DNA of 64,000 nt from Streptacidiphilus albus JL83 (GTDB lineage: Bacteria > Actinomycetota > Actinomycetes > Streptomycetales > Streptomycetaceae), in NCBI RefSeq assembly GCF_000744705.1, contig NZ_JQML01000001.1, positions 248,001 to 312,000 of the forward strand, written 5' to 3'. The position numbers and the translations under genes were made by a program. The stretch's first letter is position 1; each line of letters starts with the position of its first letter. Shown here piece after piece: positions 8,547 to 17,122 of the stretch. The notes under the pieces were generated by a model, which was given only the letters and a program-made list of their open reading frames with translations, did not search any database and was not told the origin of the DNA.

Positions 8547-8602
8547 CGGGCTCTCGCTTCCGGCGGATTCATGGACGTCGCACTCCCGAATCCCGGCAGC
8601 AC

Positions 8603-8938
8603 ATGCACGGCTACCACGCACCGGCGCTCTGGACCCGGGTCCGACTTCTGGATCACTGGGACATCATGGGCCGAGGCGCGGCATCGGCGTTCCTCGGCGT
8701 GCACTCGGGCCACCCGGGCTTCGCCATGATGGCCCTGGACGGCAGCGTGTACGTCTGTGCCTCGACAGGCGAGACCGGCATCGACGTGCTCGCGGTGTCC
8801 CACCCCGACCGCTCGGAGAACGTACTGCAACACCTTGCGTGGATGGCCCGCCACGACAGCCCCTATGTCAACCGCGAGTTGAGACAGCGTGTCGCCGCCT
8901 GGCATGCCGGGCGACCGGGGAGCCCTTCGGCGCCCTGA
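8603..8938 (+). CDS. Hypothetical protein, possibly 5'-truncated by ISKra4
   Basis: A 111-residue frame with normal streptomycete codon bias and a protein-like sequence: LLDHWDIMGRGAASAFLGV, then FAMMALDGSVYVCAS and LAWMARHDSPYVNRELRQRV. I recognise no family. It begins a few bases outside the probable right end of ISKra4 and has no clear ribosome site before the ATG at 8603. It may therefore be the surviving 3' part of a longer gene. Confidence 0.5.
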   Translation: MHGYHAPALWTRVRLLDHWDIMGRGAASAFLGVHSGHPGFAMMALDGSVYVCASTGETGIDVLAVSHPDRSENVLQHLAWMARHDSPYVNRELRQRVAAWHAGRPGSPSAP

Positions 8939-9027
8939 TGACGTGGCTCAATCATCAATCTGGGTGTGAGCTGGCATCTGGCTACCGCTATCCTCCTGCG
9001 ACTGATCACTTACGGGAGGGGAACCCC

Positions 9028-9630
9028 ATGCGCCGAATACGTCTGGGTCTGGCGGCTGGGATATCAGCCGTCGCGCTGACTGCAGGTTGTGCCTCCAGCA
9101 GTACCACCGCCGCGCAGGCGCCGGCCGCCACCACTACAGCGCCCACCGCAACCACCGTGCCCGCTGCGGGAACGTCTCCCAGCAGCAGTCCCAGTGCCGT
9201 GGCGACATCGGCGACCGCTCAAGCTCTGCCTGACGGATACGATGCCACTCGAAACGCGAAAGCCGACATCCAGGCCGCCCTCGCGACGGCGGCGAAGGAA
9301 CACCGGGAAGTACTGATCGACTTCGGCGCCAACTGGTGCCCGGACTGCAGGGCACTGGACGTGATGTTCCACTCGGCACAGGTCGAACCGCTGCTGCAGA
9401 AGGACTACCTCGTGGTCGCCGTCGACGTGGGCCAGTTCAACCACAACATCGACCTCGCCGAACAGTACGTCAACCTGCAGACCAGCGGCATTCCGGCCCT
9501 GGTCGTCCTGACGTCCAACGGCACCCTGCGAACCGCCACCAACGACGGATCCTTCTCCAACGCCCGCACCATGGACCCCAGCCAGGTCAGCGCTTTCTTG
9601 ACTCGCTGGGCACCCAGCGCAAGCCAGTGA
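9028..9630 (+). CDS. Thioredoxin-like lipoprotein
   Basis: A 200-residue exported protein. A lipoprotein signal (RRIRLGLAAGISAVALTAGC, Cys about residue 21) is followed by a Ser/Thr/Ala/Pro linker to about residue 70, then a thioredoxin-fold domain. The active-site motif is CPDC in LIDFGANWCPDCRALD, and the cis-Pro loop is TSGIPALVVL. CxxC with Pro-Asp resembles the DUF255/thioredoxin_7 type of periplasmic reductases. The ATG at 9028 is preceded by GGGAGGGG. The next gene starts inside its stop (GTGA) and encodes a DsbD-alpha-like lipoprotein. A joint role in thiol-disulfide chemistry outside the membrane is likely, the exact partner being unknown. Confidence 0.82.
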   Translation: MRRIRLGLAAGISAVALTAGCASSSTTAAQAPAATTTAPTATTVPAAGTSPSSSPSAVATSATAQALPDGYDATRNAKADIQAALATAAKEHREVLIDFGANWCPDCRALDVMFHSAQVEPLLQKDYLVVAVDVGQFNHNIDLAEQYVNLQTSGIPALVVLTSNGTLRTATNDGSFSNARTMDPSQVSAFLTRWAPSASQ

Positions 9631-10136
9631 CCATCTCGCGTTCGTGGGGTGTCGTTCTGGGCTCGACCACGGCGGCAGTCCTCTTCCTCAGCGGATGCGG
9701 CACAAACCGGGCCCCTGAACCCACAGGCCACGCCACCGCCCACGGGGTCACGGTCAGCGTCACCCTGGTGCCGGTGGCCAACGGTCAGCGCGAGTTGCGG
9801 GCAACCTTCAGCCCGCAACAGCCCGGCTTCCACATCTACAGCATCGACCTCCCCGCACAAGGCATCGACGGACTGGGCATCCCCACCAGGCTTTCAGTTC
9901 AAGGCGGTCTCACCGCGGTCGGTAGGCCGACGGCGAGCCTCGCGACGCGCCTCCTACGACCGGCGGGTCTACCGACCGAGCTCCCCGTCTATCCAGACGG
10001 CCCGGTTACGTTCACCCTGCCGGTCCGGGAAACCAGCGCCCACCAGGCCGATGTGATCGTCAGTTACGGAGCCTGCAGCGAGAATACGTGCCTCATGCCC
10101 GTCAATGATGAAGTGATCCACCTCAGCCTCAACTGA
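9627..10136 (+). CDS. Lipoprotein with DsbD-alpha-like C-terminal domain
   Basis: A 169-residue protein starting at a GTG that overlaps the thioredoxin gene's stop. A signal with lipobox (AAVLFLSGC, Cys about residue 24) precedes an immunoglobulin-like domain: beta strands GVTVSVTLVP and GPVTFTLPV, ending in DVIVSYGACSENTCLMPVNDEVI. The C-x4-C pair followed by Pro resembles the N-terminal alpha domain of DsbD/ScsB, which passes electrons to periplasmic substrates. No transmembrane DsbD core is next to it, so electrons would have to come from a CcdA/DsbD-like protein elsewhere. Family assignment rests on the C-terminal motif and context. Confidence 0.68.
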   Translation: MTISRSWGVVLGSTTAAVLFLSGCGTNRAPEPTGHATAHGVTVSVTLVPVANGQRELRATFSPQQPGFHIYSIDLPAQGIDGLGIPTRLSVQGGLTAVGRPTASLATRLLRPAGLPTELPVYPDGPVTFTLPVRETSAHQADVIVSYGACSENTCLMPVNDEVIHLSLN

Positions 10137-10139
10137 CCC

Positions 10140-10202
10140 GCACCGAACGTCGTGGTCGGGACACTGCCCCACAATCAGGTTCCCGACCACGATGCTCGGT
10201 GC
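10140..10202. terminator. Large inverted repeat after the thiol-redox lipoproteins
   Basis: Arms at 10140-10161 and 10181-10202: outer GCACCGA/TCGGTGC and inner CGTGGTCGGGA/TCCCGACCACG, with a 4-bp mismatch bulge between them and a 19-base loop. The position just after the lipoprotein stop suggests a factor-independent terminator without a U tract, usual in high-GC actinobacteria. It also borders the broken TniB/TniQ module, so it could mark a recombination boundary. Confidence 0.6.
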
Positions 10203-10344
10203 ACAGAGCAGAGGTCAGAGCAGTGCAATCACGAACCACTCCAACGGACGACATCAAGCAGTAGTGAAGCGCCGTCGCGGACATGTAGTCTATGAATCGT
10301 CGCAGTTCAGAGCCAGTATCCGAGCTCCTGCGGTCGGTAAACTG

Positions 10345-10998
10345 GACGACGTGACCCGCCTGCGGCTACACCGCGCCGATGACCAGGACACCCTGGACCT
10401 GATCCGCGAGCTGATGGACCTGAACGTGACGCTCGTCCTGATCGGTGTCGACATCCCCCGCTCCGGCCTGCTGCGAGGCGTCTACATCGACCCGCGCACC
10501 AAGCAGTGGGTATTCCCCGACGTCAGACGCGGCAAGAGCCACAACGAAGCAGCCTCCACCCAGACCGAACGCCGCTTCGACATGGTCGACCTCGACCCGT
10601 TCGACTACACCACCCCGGCCGGAATCACCGCGTTCCAGGACCACCTCGCCGGAATCGAGGACCAGCTGCGGCTGTTCTACTCCTTCGAGGGGATGCTCAC
10701 CACGGGCGAGATGCCCGAATACCTCTACCGGCGCACCCACGGCATCGTGGGCCTGCTGCGGCGGCTGATCGAGGACGGCTGCACCGAGGCCATCACCAGC
10801 CGCGAGGAACGACTGACACCCGAACTCCTGGCCCGGACCGCCATCCGCCTGGGCAACCTCGCCGACCTCGACCCCGAAGCCGGCGAGATCCTCGAGATCC
10901 CGCAGGACGTCCAGCCGCCCGGCAAGGAGAAGAGCAGGAAACGGCCGCGCAACACCGTCTACGACGACCACGGGCAGAGGCCGGCCGCAGATGGCTGA
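10345..10998 (+). pseudogene. TniB-like AAA ATPase of a Tn7/Tn5053-type transposon, 5' half missing
   Basis: The frame begins at the Walker-B region (LDDVTRLRLHRADDQDTLDLI) and continues through the sensor-1 strand (VTLVLIGVDIPRSGLL) and C-terminal helices (LDPEAGEILEIP). The Walker-A P-loop half expected before it is absent: sequence upstream of about 10340 does not read on as TniB. TniB-type ATPases choose the target and activate the TniA transposase. The 3' end overlaps the tniQ start, the usual tniB-tniQ arrangement. No tniA is present in the window. Confidence 0.75.
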
Positions 10999-12857
10999 CC
11001 CGCTCGCGACCGCCAGGATCATCCGACCGCTGAGACGGAGCCTGGACCCCCTCCCCGGCGAATCGCTGTCCGGCTTGGTCCTGCGGCTCTCCCACCAACT
11101 GCGGATCTCCCCGGACCGCGTCGTCCGCGACACCGGCCTGGCCGACATCCAGGACAACACCCAGTCCTTGACCAAGCCCGCCTGGGCGATCATCCTGCCC
11201 GCGGACAAGACTGCCGACTTCGCCAACGCGACCCGGCTCACCCCCTCCGAGACCACCGCTCTGACCCTGGCCTCCTGGGCCTCCCACTACCCGCCCATCG
11301 CCCGTACCCAGGACTACTTCCACCTCGGCCGACCAACACGCCAACTGGACGGACTGTTCACCACCACTGCCCGCTACTGCCCCGCCTGCCTGGCTGGCGA
11401 CGGCTCCCCCCTCCAAAACCTGCACGGCGGCCCCTGGCGACGCGAATGGCGGCTGCCCGTGTTCTTCCTCTGCCCGCAGCACCAGTGCTTCCTCGAACAC
11501 CTCTGCCCCACCTGCCACCAGCCCATCGGCAGCCGCTCGAACGGACAACTGATCGCCCGGCCCACCATCCCGGGACTCCATCCCGCCCAGTGCCGACAGC
11601 CCCGCCCGCACACCGAGAAGAGACCCCGCAGCCCCGAGGCCCTCTGCCAGGGCCGGCTCGACCAGATCGAACTCCATGCCGCGGACCGCCCCGAGCCTGA
11701 ACTCATCACGCTGCAAGAGAAGATCACCTCCATGCTCCGCCCGGAACACTCCGCGGAGCTCGCCAGCCAGTACTTCACCGAGTTGCAACTGGTCGCCGCG
11801 CTGGCCATCATCACCTGGCCCCTGACAAGGCCGGGAGCCCCCACCACGACGGTGAACGCCGCCGACCTCTATGCCGCCGACCAGGTCGCCCAAGAACCCC
11901 GCAAGCACTCCAACGCCCCGCCCACCAATGCCCGGGCCTGCGCCGCCTTCCTCCACGCCGCCGACACCATCTTGGGCACCGACGACCTGCGCGCCGCCCT
12001 CGCACCCCTGGCCCCCGTCGAGAACCGCACCCGCACCGGCATCACCCCCAAGCGCCACCTCAGCTGGGACCTCTCGTTCAAGAACCACCGCGACGCCTGC
12101 TCGGACCGGTTCCAGCACGTCGCCGAGACCCTGGTCCCCAGCTTCCGCCGCACCAAGCCGGGCGGCCGAAGGATCCCGCTGAGCCGCGTCGGCTACGGCC
12201 CCGAACACGTCCCCGCGTTCCTCCCCCAGGAATGGGCCGACCGACACCTGAGCGTGTTCACGGGCATCAGCACCCGCCTCCTGCGACGCACCGCCGCCAC
12301 CTACCTCGTCCGACGCGCCCAAGGGCGGGGCCTCAACGAAGCCGCACAATTCCTCGGCATCAGCACCAGCGACAAGTCCATCGGATTCGGCACCGTGCTC
12401 AGCAGATGGAGCCGCGCCCAGGACAACCTGCACGCCTTCGACATGGCCGTCGACGCCATTGCCGCCGACCTGGAGTCATCCCCCCCGCGTCGACTACCAG
12501 CGCCGTCGGCAAGCCCTCGCCACCTGGACCCTTCCACCGGCCGCCTGGACTCACATGGTCGACCGACTCGACGTCCAGCCCGGGAACCGGGCCATCACCG
12601 ACGACCGCAAGCGGCTCGCCGTCTCCGCCCACATCTGGGCCCGCGTCACCCAAGGCGAGCACCACCACTCCCCCTGCCCACCGGACATCCTCAGCGACCC
12701 CGGAGCCCTGAAACGCTGGAGACGCCAGCGCGCCGAGACGGCCCACTGGCTCAGCCAGGCGGACGAACACCCCTTCTACCGCGACCTGAAGTCCCTCCTC
12801 AACGGCTACGCGGACCAACTCGCAGACGCGATAGACCGAAACAGTCCACTGCCATAA
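10991..12857 (+). pseudogene. TniQ-family transposition protein, frameshifted at a C7 tract
   Basis: TniQ proteins tie target choice to the TniB/TnsC ATPase in Tn5053 and Tn7-like transposons. The start is the ATG at 10991, overlapping tniB. Early sequence LPGESLSGLVLRLSHQL is typical, followed by zinc-finger cysteines: YCPACL, then FLCPQHQCFLEHLCPTCHQPIG. The original frame holds to about residue 497, then meets seven C's at 12480-12486. After them the protein-like sequence (RVDYQRRRQALATWTLPPAAW ..., ending DAIDRNSPLP at 12857) is in the +1 frame. Removing one C restores a single 621-residue protein. It may be a decayed gene, a phase-variable tract or a sequencing error. Confidence 0.78.
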
Positions 12858-13036
12858 GCGGCGCCGGTTTGTGACTGAGCGCTTCAGCCGGCGGAGCAAC
12901 GTGAGGCCGTGGCATGTGCAGCATGACAACCGGGATCGAGCAGTTCTCGGTCTGGACAGTTCCGACGGCCGGGACTACTCCGACCCTGTCAGCGGGGGCA
13001 CGGCCGCCAGGAAGGCCCGGCCGATCAATGCCGACG

Positions 13037-13936
13037 TCAAAGGCCCTTCAGGACACGATCAAGCGCCGACCGGCCTGCGGGCCCCCAGTTCGGCTTGCCG
13101 CCCGGCAGGCCGCGGTCCCCGTTCTGACCCATCAGCATCAGGAACAGGCTCTTCATCGCAGCCAGACCGCGCGCCCGTCGGACCGCCGCCTCGTCCGCCT
13201 GCGTATAGCTGTCGAAGAACCGCGAGGCGCCGCCCGCGGGCAGCAGCACCCAGGCGGCCGCAAGGTCCCAGGCCGGGTCGCCGGCGAAGACATCGCCGAA
13301 GTCGACCACGCCCGCCAGTGTCCCCTCCGCGACGACGACGTTCGCGGGATGCAGGTCGCCGTGAACCCACACCCGCGGGCCCTCCCACCCGGGAGCCGCA
13401 GCCGCGTCGTCCCACACGGCCCGGATGTCGTCCTCGGCGAAGCGGCCGAGGTCCACGGCCCGCAGGAAATGCTCGAAGCCCTCCCTGCACTCCTTGGGGT
13501 GACCGCCGCGGTCCGAGGAGTCCGGCGCCTCGGCGGGCGCCTCCACATGCAGCGCCTTGAGGAAGGCCGCCAAGATGTCGGCCGCATGGTCGCCGCGGGT
13601 GATCGAGCTGTGGTCCAGCGGCATCCCCTCAACCCATGTCATGACGGTCCAGATCTTGGGGAAGCGCTCGGACGGCGCACCGTCCCGCACGGGGACCGGG
13701 ATCGGCAGCGGCAGGCGCGAGGCCAGGGTCGGCAGCCACCGGCGCTCCTTGAGCTGCAGATCCGGGGTGGTGGCCATCCGCTGCATCCGGACCGCCAACT
13801 CCTCCCCAAGGCGCCACATCTGGTTGCCCCAACCACCCGCCACCTCGCGGATGGGCAGCGCGGCCAAGTCTGGATGCTGGTCCCGCAGCAGATCGCGGAC
13901 CAGATCCTCGCTGATCTCAATCTCAGATTCGATCAT
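13037..13936 (-). CDS. Aminoglycoside phosphotransferase-family kinase
   Basis: A 299-residue APH/choline-kinase-fold protein. It shows an N-lobe (VAGGWGNQMWRLGEELAVRM), a hinge (WTVMTWVEGMPLD), the catalytic loop VWVHGDLHPANVVV with the catalytic Asp, and the metal-binding VVDFGDVFAGDPAWDLA. All key residues are present, so it should transfer phosphate from ATP or GTP to a small molecule. Closest in style are the MphB-like or unassigned APHs of actinomycetes; the substrate cannot be read from sequence. The start is the ATG at 13936. It stands alone between the tniQ remnant and tpg, and the direct repeats at 14041-14078 lie in its upstream region. Confidence 0.85.
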   Translation of the reverse strand: MIESEIEISEDLVRDLLRDQHPDLAALPIREVAGGWGNQMWRLGEELAVRMQRMATTPDLQLKERRWLPTLASRLPLPIPVPVRDGAPSERFPKIWTVMTWVEGMPLDHSSITRGDHAADILAAFLKALHVEAPAEAPDSSDRGGHPKECREGFEHFLRAVDLGRFAEDDIRAVWDDAAAAPGWEGPRVWVHGDLHPANVVVAEGTLAGVVDFGDVFAGDPAWDLAAAWVLLPAGGASRFFDSYTQADEAAVRRARGLAAMKSLFLMLMGQNGDRGLPGGKPNWGPAGRSALDRVLKGL

Positions 13937-14040
13937 GCGAAGTCACAGTACTTGAGGCAGGCGGAGGCGACCTTGCTCTTTGGAAGATCCAGCTCCCCGG
14001 TTGGATCCCCCAAGCACTCTCGAAAAACCTGCAGGGCACG

Positions 14041-14078
14041 GTTCCAACAACCGTGACAGAGTTCCAACTATCGTGTCA
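14041..14078 (+). repeat. Two 18-bp direct repeats, 20-bp period
   Basis: GTTCCAACAACCGTGACA at 14041-14058 and GTTCCAACTATCGTGTCA at 14061-14078 agree at 15 of 18 positions. They sit exactly two helical turns apart in the 184-bp gap between tpg and the kinase gene. They may bind a regulator of the kinase gene or act as iteron-like sites for the terminal-protein system. Confidence 0.6.
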
Positions 14079-14120
14079 CGGCACAGCGGCGGACCACCGG
14101 CCCGAACCGGGCGGCGGAGC

Positions 14121-14675
14121 TCACCAGTCGAGGTCGAGGTAGTCGATCGAGTTCAGTTCCACCACCAGGCCCTGGGCGCGGCGGCCCCGGTCCTTGAAGT
14201 ACATCTCCTGCAGGCCCTCGGCGATGATCGCGGCGAGCCGGTCCTCGGCCGCGCCGACCTGGTGGGCCTCGAAGAGGCGCTGGGCGTAGGCGGGGGGCAG
14301 GCGCTCGGTGATCCGGCGCAGCCTGGGGTCGTCGGTGGAGCCGGCGGCGGCGGCGTAGCCGAACCGGGCGCGGGTCTCCACGGTGATGCCGCCGGTGGTG
14401 GCGGCCCGCTGCGCGGCGCGCCGGCGGACCAGGGGCTGCCAGCGCTGCTTCACCTCGGCGTCGATCCTCGCCGCGAGGACCTTCGGCGGGTTCCTCCGGG
14501 TGCCCTTGAGGTAGCGCTCCACGGTGCGCTGGGAGACCCCGAGCGCCTGTGCCACCGCCCGGGTGGAGCCGAGCTGCCGGACCAGGAACTCGGCCCGCTT
14601 CTGCGTGCTGACGGGCGGCTTGCGGGTGAACTGGCCCTCCTGCGCGCGCTGGAGGCTGTCGCCGATGGTGCCCAC
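14121..14675 (-). CDS. tpg: Telomere terminal protein Tpg
   Basis: A 184-residue protein matching the length and layout of streptomycete Tpg, the protein bound covalently to the 5' ends of linear chromosomes and plasmids, where it primes end patching. An HTH (TRAVAQALGVSQRTVERYLKG) near residues 38-60 is followed by basic sequence, then RITERLPPAYAQRLFEAHQVG and the tail QGLVVELNSIDYLDLDW. It follows tap by 28 bases on the same strand, the standard tap-tpg operon. The protein looks intact. Its presence implies a linear replicon or a former linear-plasmid end nearby; no telomere itself is in the window. Confidence 0.92.
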   Translation of the reverse strand: MGTIGDSLQRAQEGQFTRKPPVSTQKRAEFLVRQLGSTRAVAQALGVSQRTVERYLKGTRRNPPKVLAARIDAEVKQRWQPLVRRRAAQRAATTGGITVETRARFGYAAAAGSTDDPRLRRITERLPPAYAQRLFEAHQVGAAEDRLAAIIAEGLQEMYFKDRGRRAQGLVVELNSIDYLDLDW

Positions 14676-14703
14676 GGTGATCTACTCCTTCGGCCCGGGC
14701 CGG

Positions 14704-16811
14704 CTACTCGTCATCGTCGCGTCCGGCGGACTTGACGTGGCGGGCGGGGTTGAACAGCTTGCGGCGCTCCGGCTGCGGGCGGTCCCCGTCGCCGGGGGCG
14801 GGCTCGACCATGTCGATCGCCTCGGTCAGCGCCATGGTGCCCTCGTGCTTGACGTAGCCGGGGTTGACCCCGAGGGTGAAGCCGCCGCGCAGCGGCTTGC
14901 CCGCGCTGTCGTAGGGCAGCAGGTCCAGCGGCGAGGGCCCGGCGCTGGGGTAGACCACGCAGTCGGAGAGGACCGCGATCGGGAACCGGCCGGTCCTCGC
15001 CATCGCGTTGATCTTGCGGTGCATGCCGACCCGGGCGGTGGAGATGACGGCGGCCCGGATGTCGGGGCGCCAGGTGTCGCGGTCCAGGGCGTACCAGCGC
15101 TCACCGGCGCGGTGGCTGCCCTGGGCGCGCTCGCGCATCTTGCCGATCGCGCCCTTGGCGGTGGACTTGATCGCGGCCAGCAGCACCGCCTGCACCGGGT
15201 CGGTCCGCTTGTCGCGCAGCAGCTCCATCGCGGCCAGGAAGGCGGCCGGATCCATCCCGGGCACCACGCCGACCTCCGCCATGACGGCCAGGTAGGCGCC
15301 GCGCAGCCGCGCGTACCAGGGCTCCAGGTACCGGCCGTGCTCGTGGCGCAGGAACGCCTCGACCGGCTGGACCGGGTGGCCGAGTTCGGCCGCGTAGGCC
15401 ACGGTCGGGGTCGCGTACCAGGCCGGTCCGGTCGGCCGTTCGCCGTGCGGGGTGAACGGTGACGGCAGCCGCGGGTCCAGGTCGATGCCCGACAGGTCCA
15501 CCAGCCAGCTGCCGGGGAGCTTCTTGTCGAACGCCGGTCGCGTCACCCGGGTGGGGCCGCCCAGACCCACCGTCAGGGTGCTGGTGGCGGCGAGGAACGC
15601 CAGGTTGATGTCGATGCCGACCGCGAACGGCAGCAGGCACTGCTCGTCGGGCAGCAGCTTGGGGTCGCAGATCCAGTCGTACGCCTCCTCGTCGAGGAAC
15701 TGGTCCCCGGGCCAGTCGACGGCGACCGGGTGCTCGGGCGGGGCCTCCGGCGGCGCCGGGTCGACCGGGCCGTGCAGGGCGCCGGGCGCCGGGACCCGGC
15801 TGCGGCTGCCGTCCGGGCCGTACGCGCTGCGGGCGGCCGGGCGCAGGTCGGTCATCAGGGCCAGGCCGGACGCGCCGGTGGAGCCGCGCGGGGTGGTGAC
15901 CAGGGCCGCGTAGGCGCCGAGGATCCGGGCGACCTGCGGGGCGGGCAGAGCGGCGGTGTCGCCCCAGGAGCGGGAATCCAGCGCCCCCCAGGGCAGCACC
16001 GCCAGTTGCACGCAGTACCGCCGCCCCATCGCCTTGGGGTCCTTGAACAGCCGGGTCCACGGGCCGAAGCCGCGCCTGGTCGTCTCCCACTCCGCCTTCG
16101 CCAGCGCCTTGACCACCTTGTGGTCCGCGGGCAGCCGCAGCCCCTGACGGTCCGCCAGCTCGGACGGCAGCCCCAGCCGCGCGGCCGCGGCGGCGGTGAG
16201 CACGATCAGCGGGTCCCCGGGGAAGCCGCCCGGGCCGGCCGGCGCTGTGCCCAGCTTCTGTCCCAGCGCCCACTTCGCCAGCGCCGGGACCGTCGTCGCC
16301 GGACAGGTCAGCACCAGGCCGTCGACACCGTAGGCCTGGCCGTCGCCGTCGAGGACCAGCAGCGGCCCGTCCGGGAACGGGTTCGCCTCGGCCGGCTCGC
16401 CGGGCGCGGAACGGCGCCGGACCGGGGCGCGGCCGGGGCGGCCGGGGCGGCCGGGGCGGGCGCGGGCTCCGGAGCAGCGGCGGGTGCAGTCGGTGCGGCG
16501 GGCGCGGCGGGCGCGGGGCCGGTCGGCGCGGGCGACGGGGGCTGCGGCCCGGCGGGGGTGGCCGGGAACTTCGCGGCCAGGCCCTCCAGCAGGCGCCGGT
16601 AGGCCTCCCGCTTGTCGCCGGTCGGCTCGGTGCGTCCGCCCTCCCAGGACTCCAGCGAGGCGGTGCGGGTCTTCAGCGCCTGGGCGACGGCGGCGACGGT
16701 GAGGCCGGCGGCCTCGCGCAGCCGCACCCGCTCGGCCGGGACCGGCAGCACGGCACCGGAGTCCACCGCCGCGAGCAGCGCGTCGACGGAGTCGAACAAC
16801 GAGTCGGACAT
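14704..16811 (-). pseudogene. tap: Telomere-associated protein Tap, split by a frameshift in its linker
   Basis: Tap binds telomeric single-strand overhangs and recruits Tpg. The N-terminal 90 residues (start ATG 16811; SLFDSVDALLAAVDSG, HTH AAGLTVAAVAQALKTRTASLESWE) are in one frame. The large C-terminal part (from LLVLDGDGQAYGVDGLVL to the end at 14704) is in the frame one base away. It includes the Tap hallmarks FGPWTRLFKDP, WGALDSRSWGDTAAL, FDKKLPGSWLVDLSGIDLDP and VLSDCVVYPSAGPSPLDLLPY. The switch is in a Pro/Ala linker of CCGGGGCGG-type repeats between about 16385 and 16445. One missing base would explain it. A single frame would give about 702 residues, close to known Tap. It is either a true null allele or a base-call error in very GC-rich repeats. 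Confidence 0.85.
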
Positions 16812-17122
16812 CGGGTCACCTGCCGTTCGGAGTGCGGTCGATGTGGCCGCTCCCGTCGGCCCCGGGCCCTGCCCCGGCGAGCCTCCGCACCGGCGGGAAC
16901 GACACCCCCGGTGCCCGCGTCGCCTGCCCCGACGTGACCAGCACTCCAGCCTCGATTGTCCATAGAGCCGACTCGATGGACGCATCGTAGCGGAGACGGC
17001 CGGAGCGACGATCAAGTCGGAGGGTGCGCGCGGCGGCGCCGGTGCCGGGAGCGGCAGGCGGGGTTCCGGTGATCGATCCGGTCTGCGACGATGCCCGGGA
17101 GCGATCAGCCCCAGGGAGCGCC

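Larger units (their letters stand above)
3098..8594 (-). mobile_element. ISKra4-family element, split by a nested recombinase element
   Basis: The transposase is in two minus-strand pieces (8546-7197 and 3353-3170) that rejoin when 3354-7196 is removed. The outer ends are uncertain. A weak inward-facing match, GGGATCTTGAAGT at 3098 and GGGATTCGGGAGT at 8594 (minus strand), is the best candidate pair. Without the nested element the IS would be about 1.65 kb, normal for the family. Confidence 0.5.

Noticed and set aside
13937..14120. Telomere-like palindrome cluster near tpg
   Set aside because: Only direct repeats are found; no series of closely spaced palindromes as in streptomycete telomeres.
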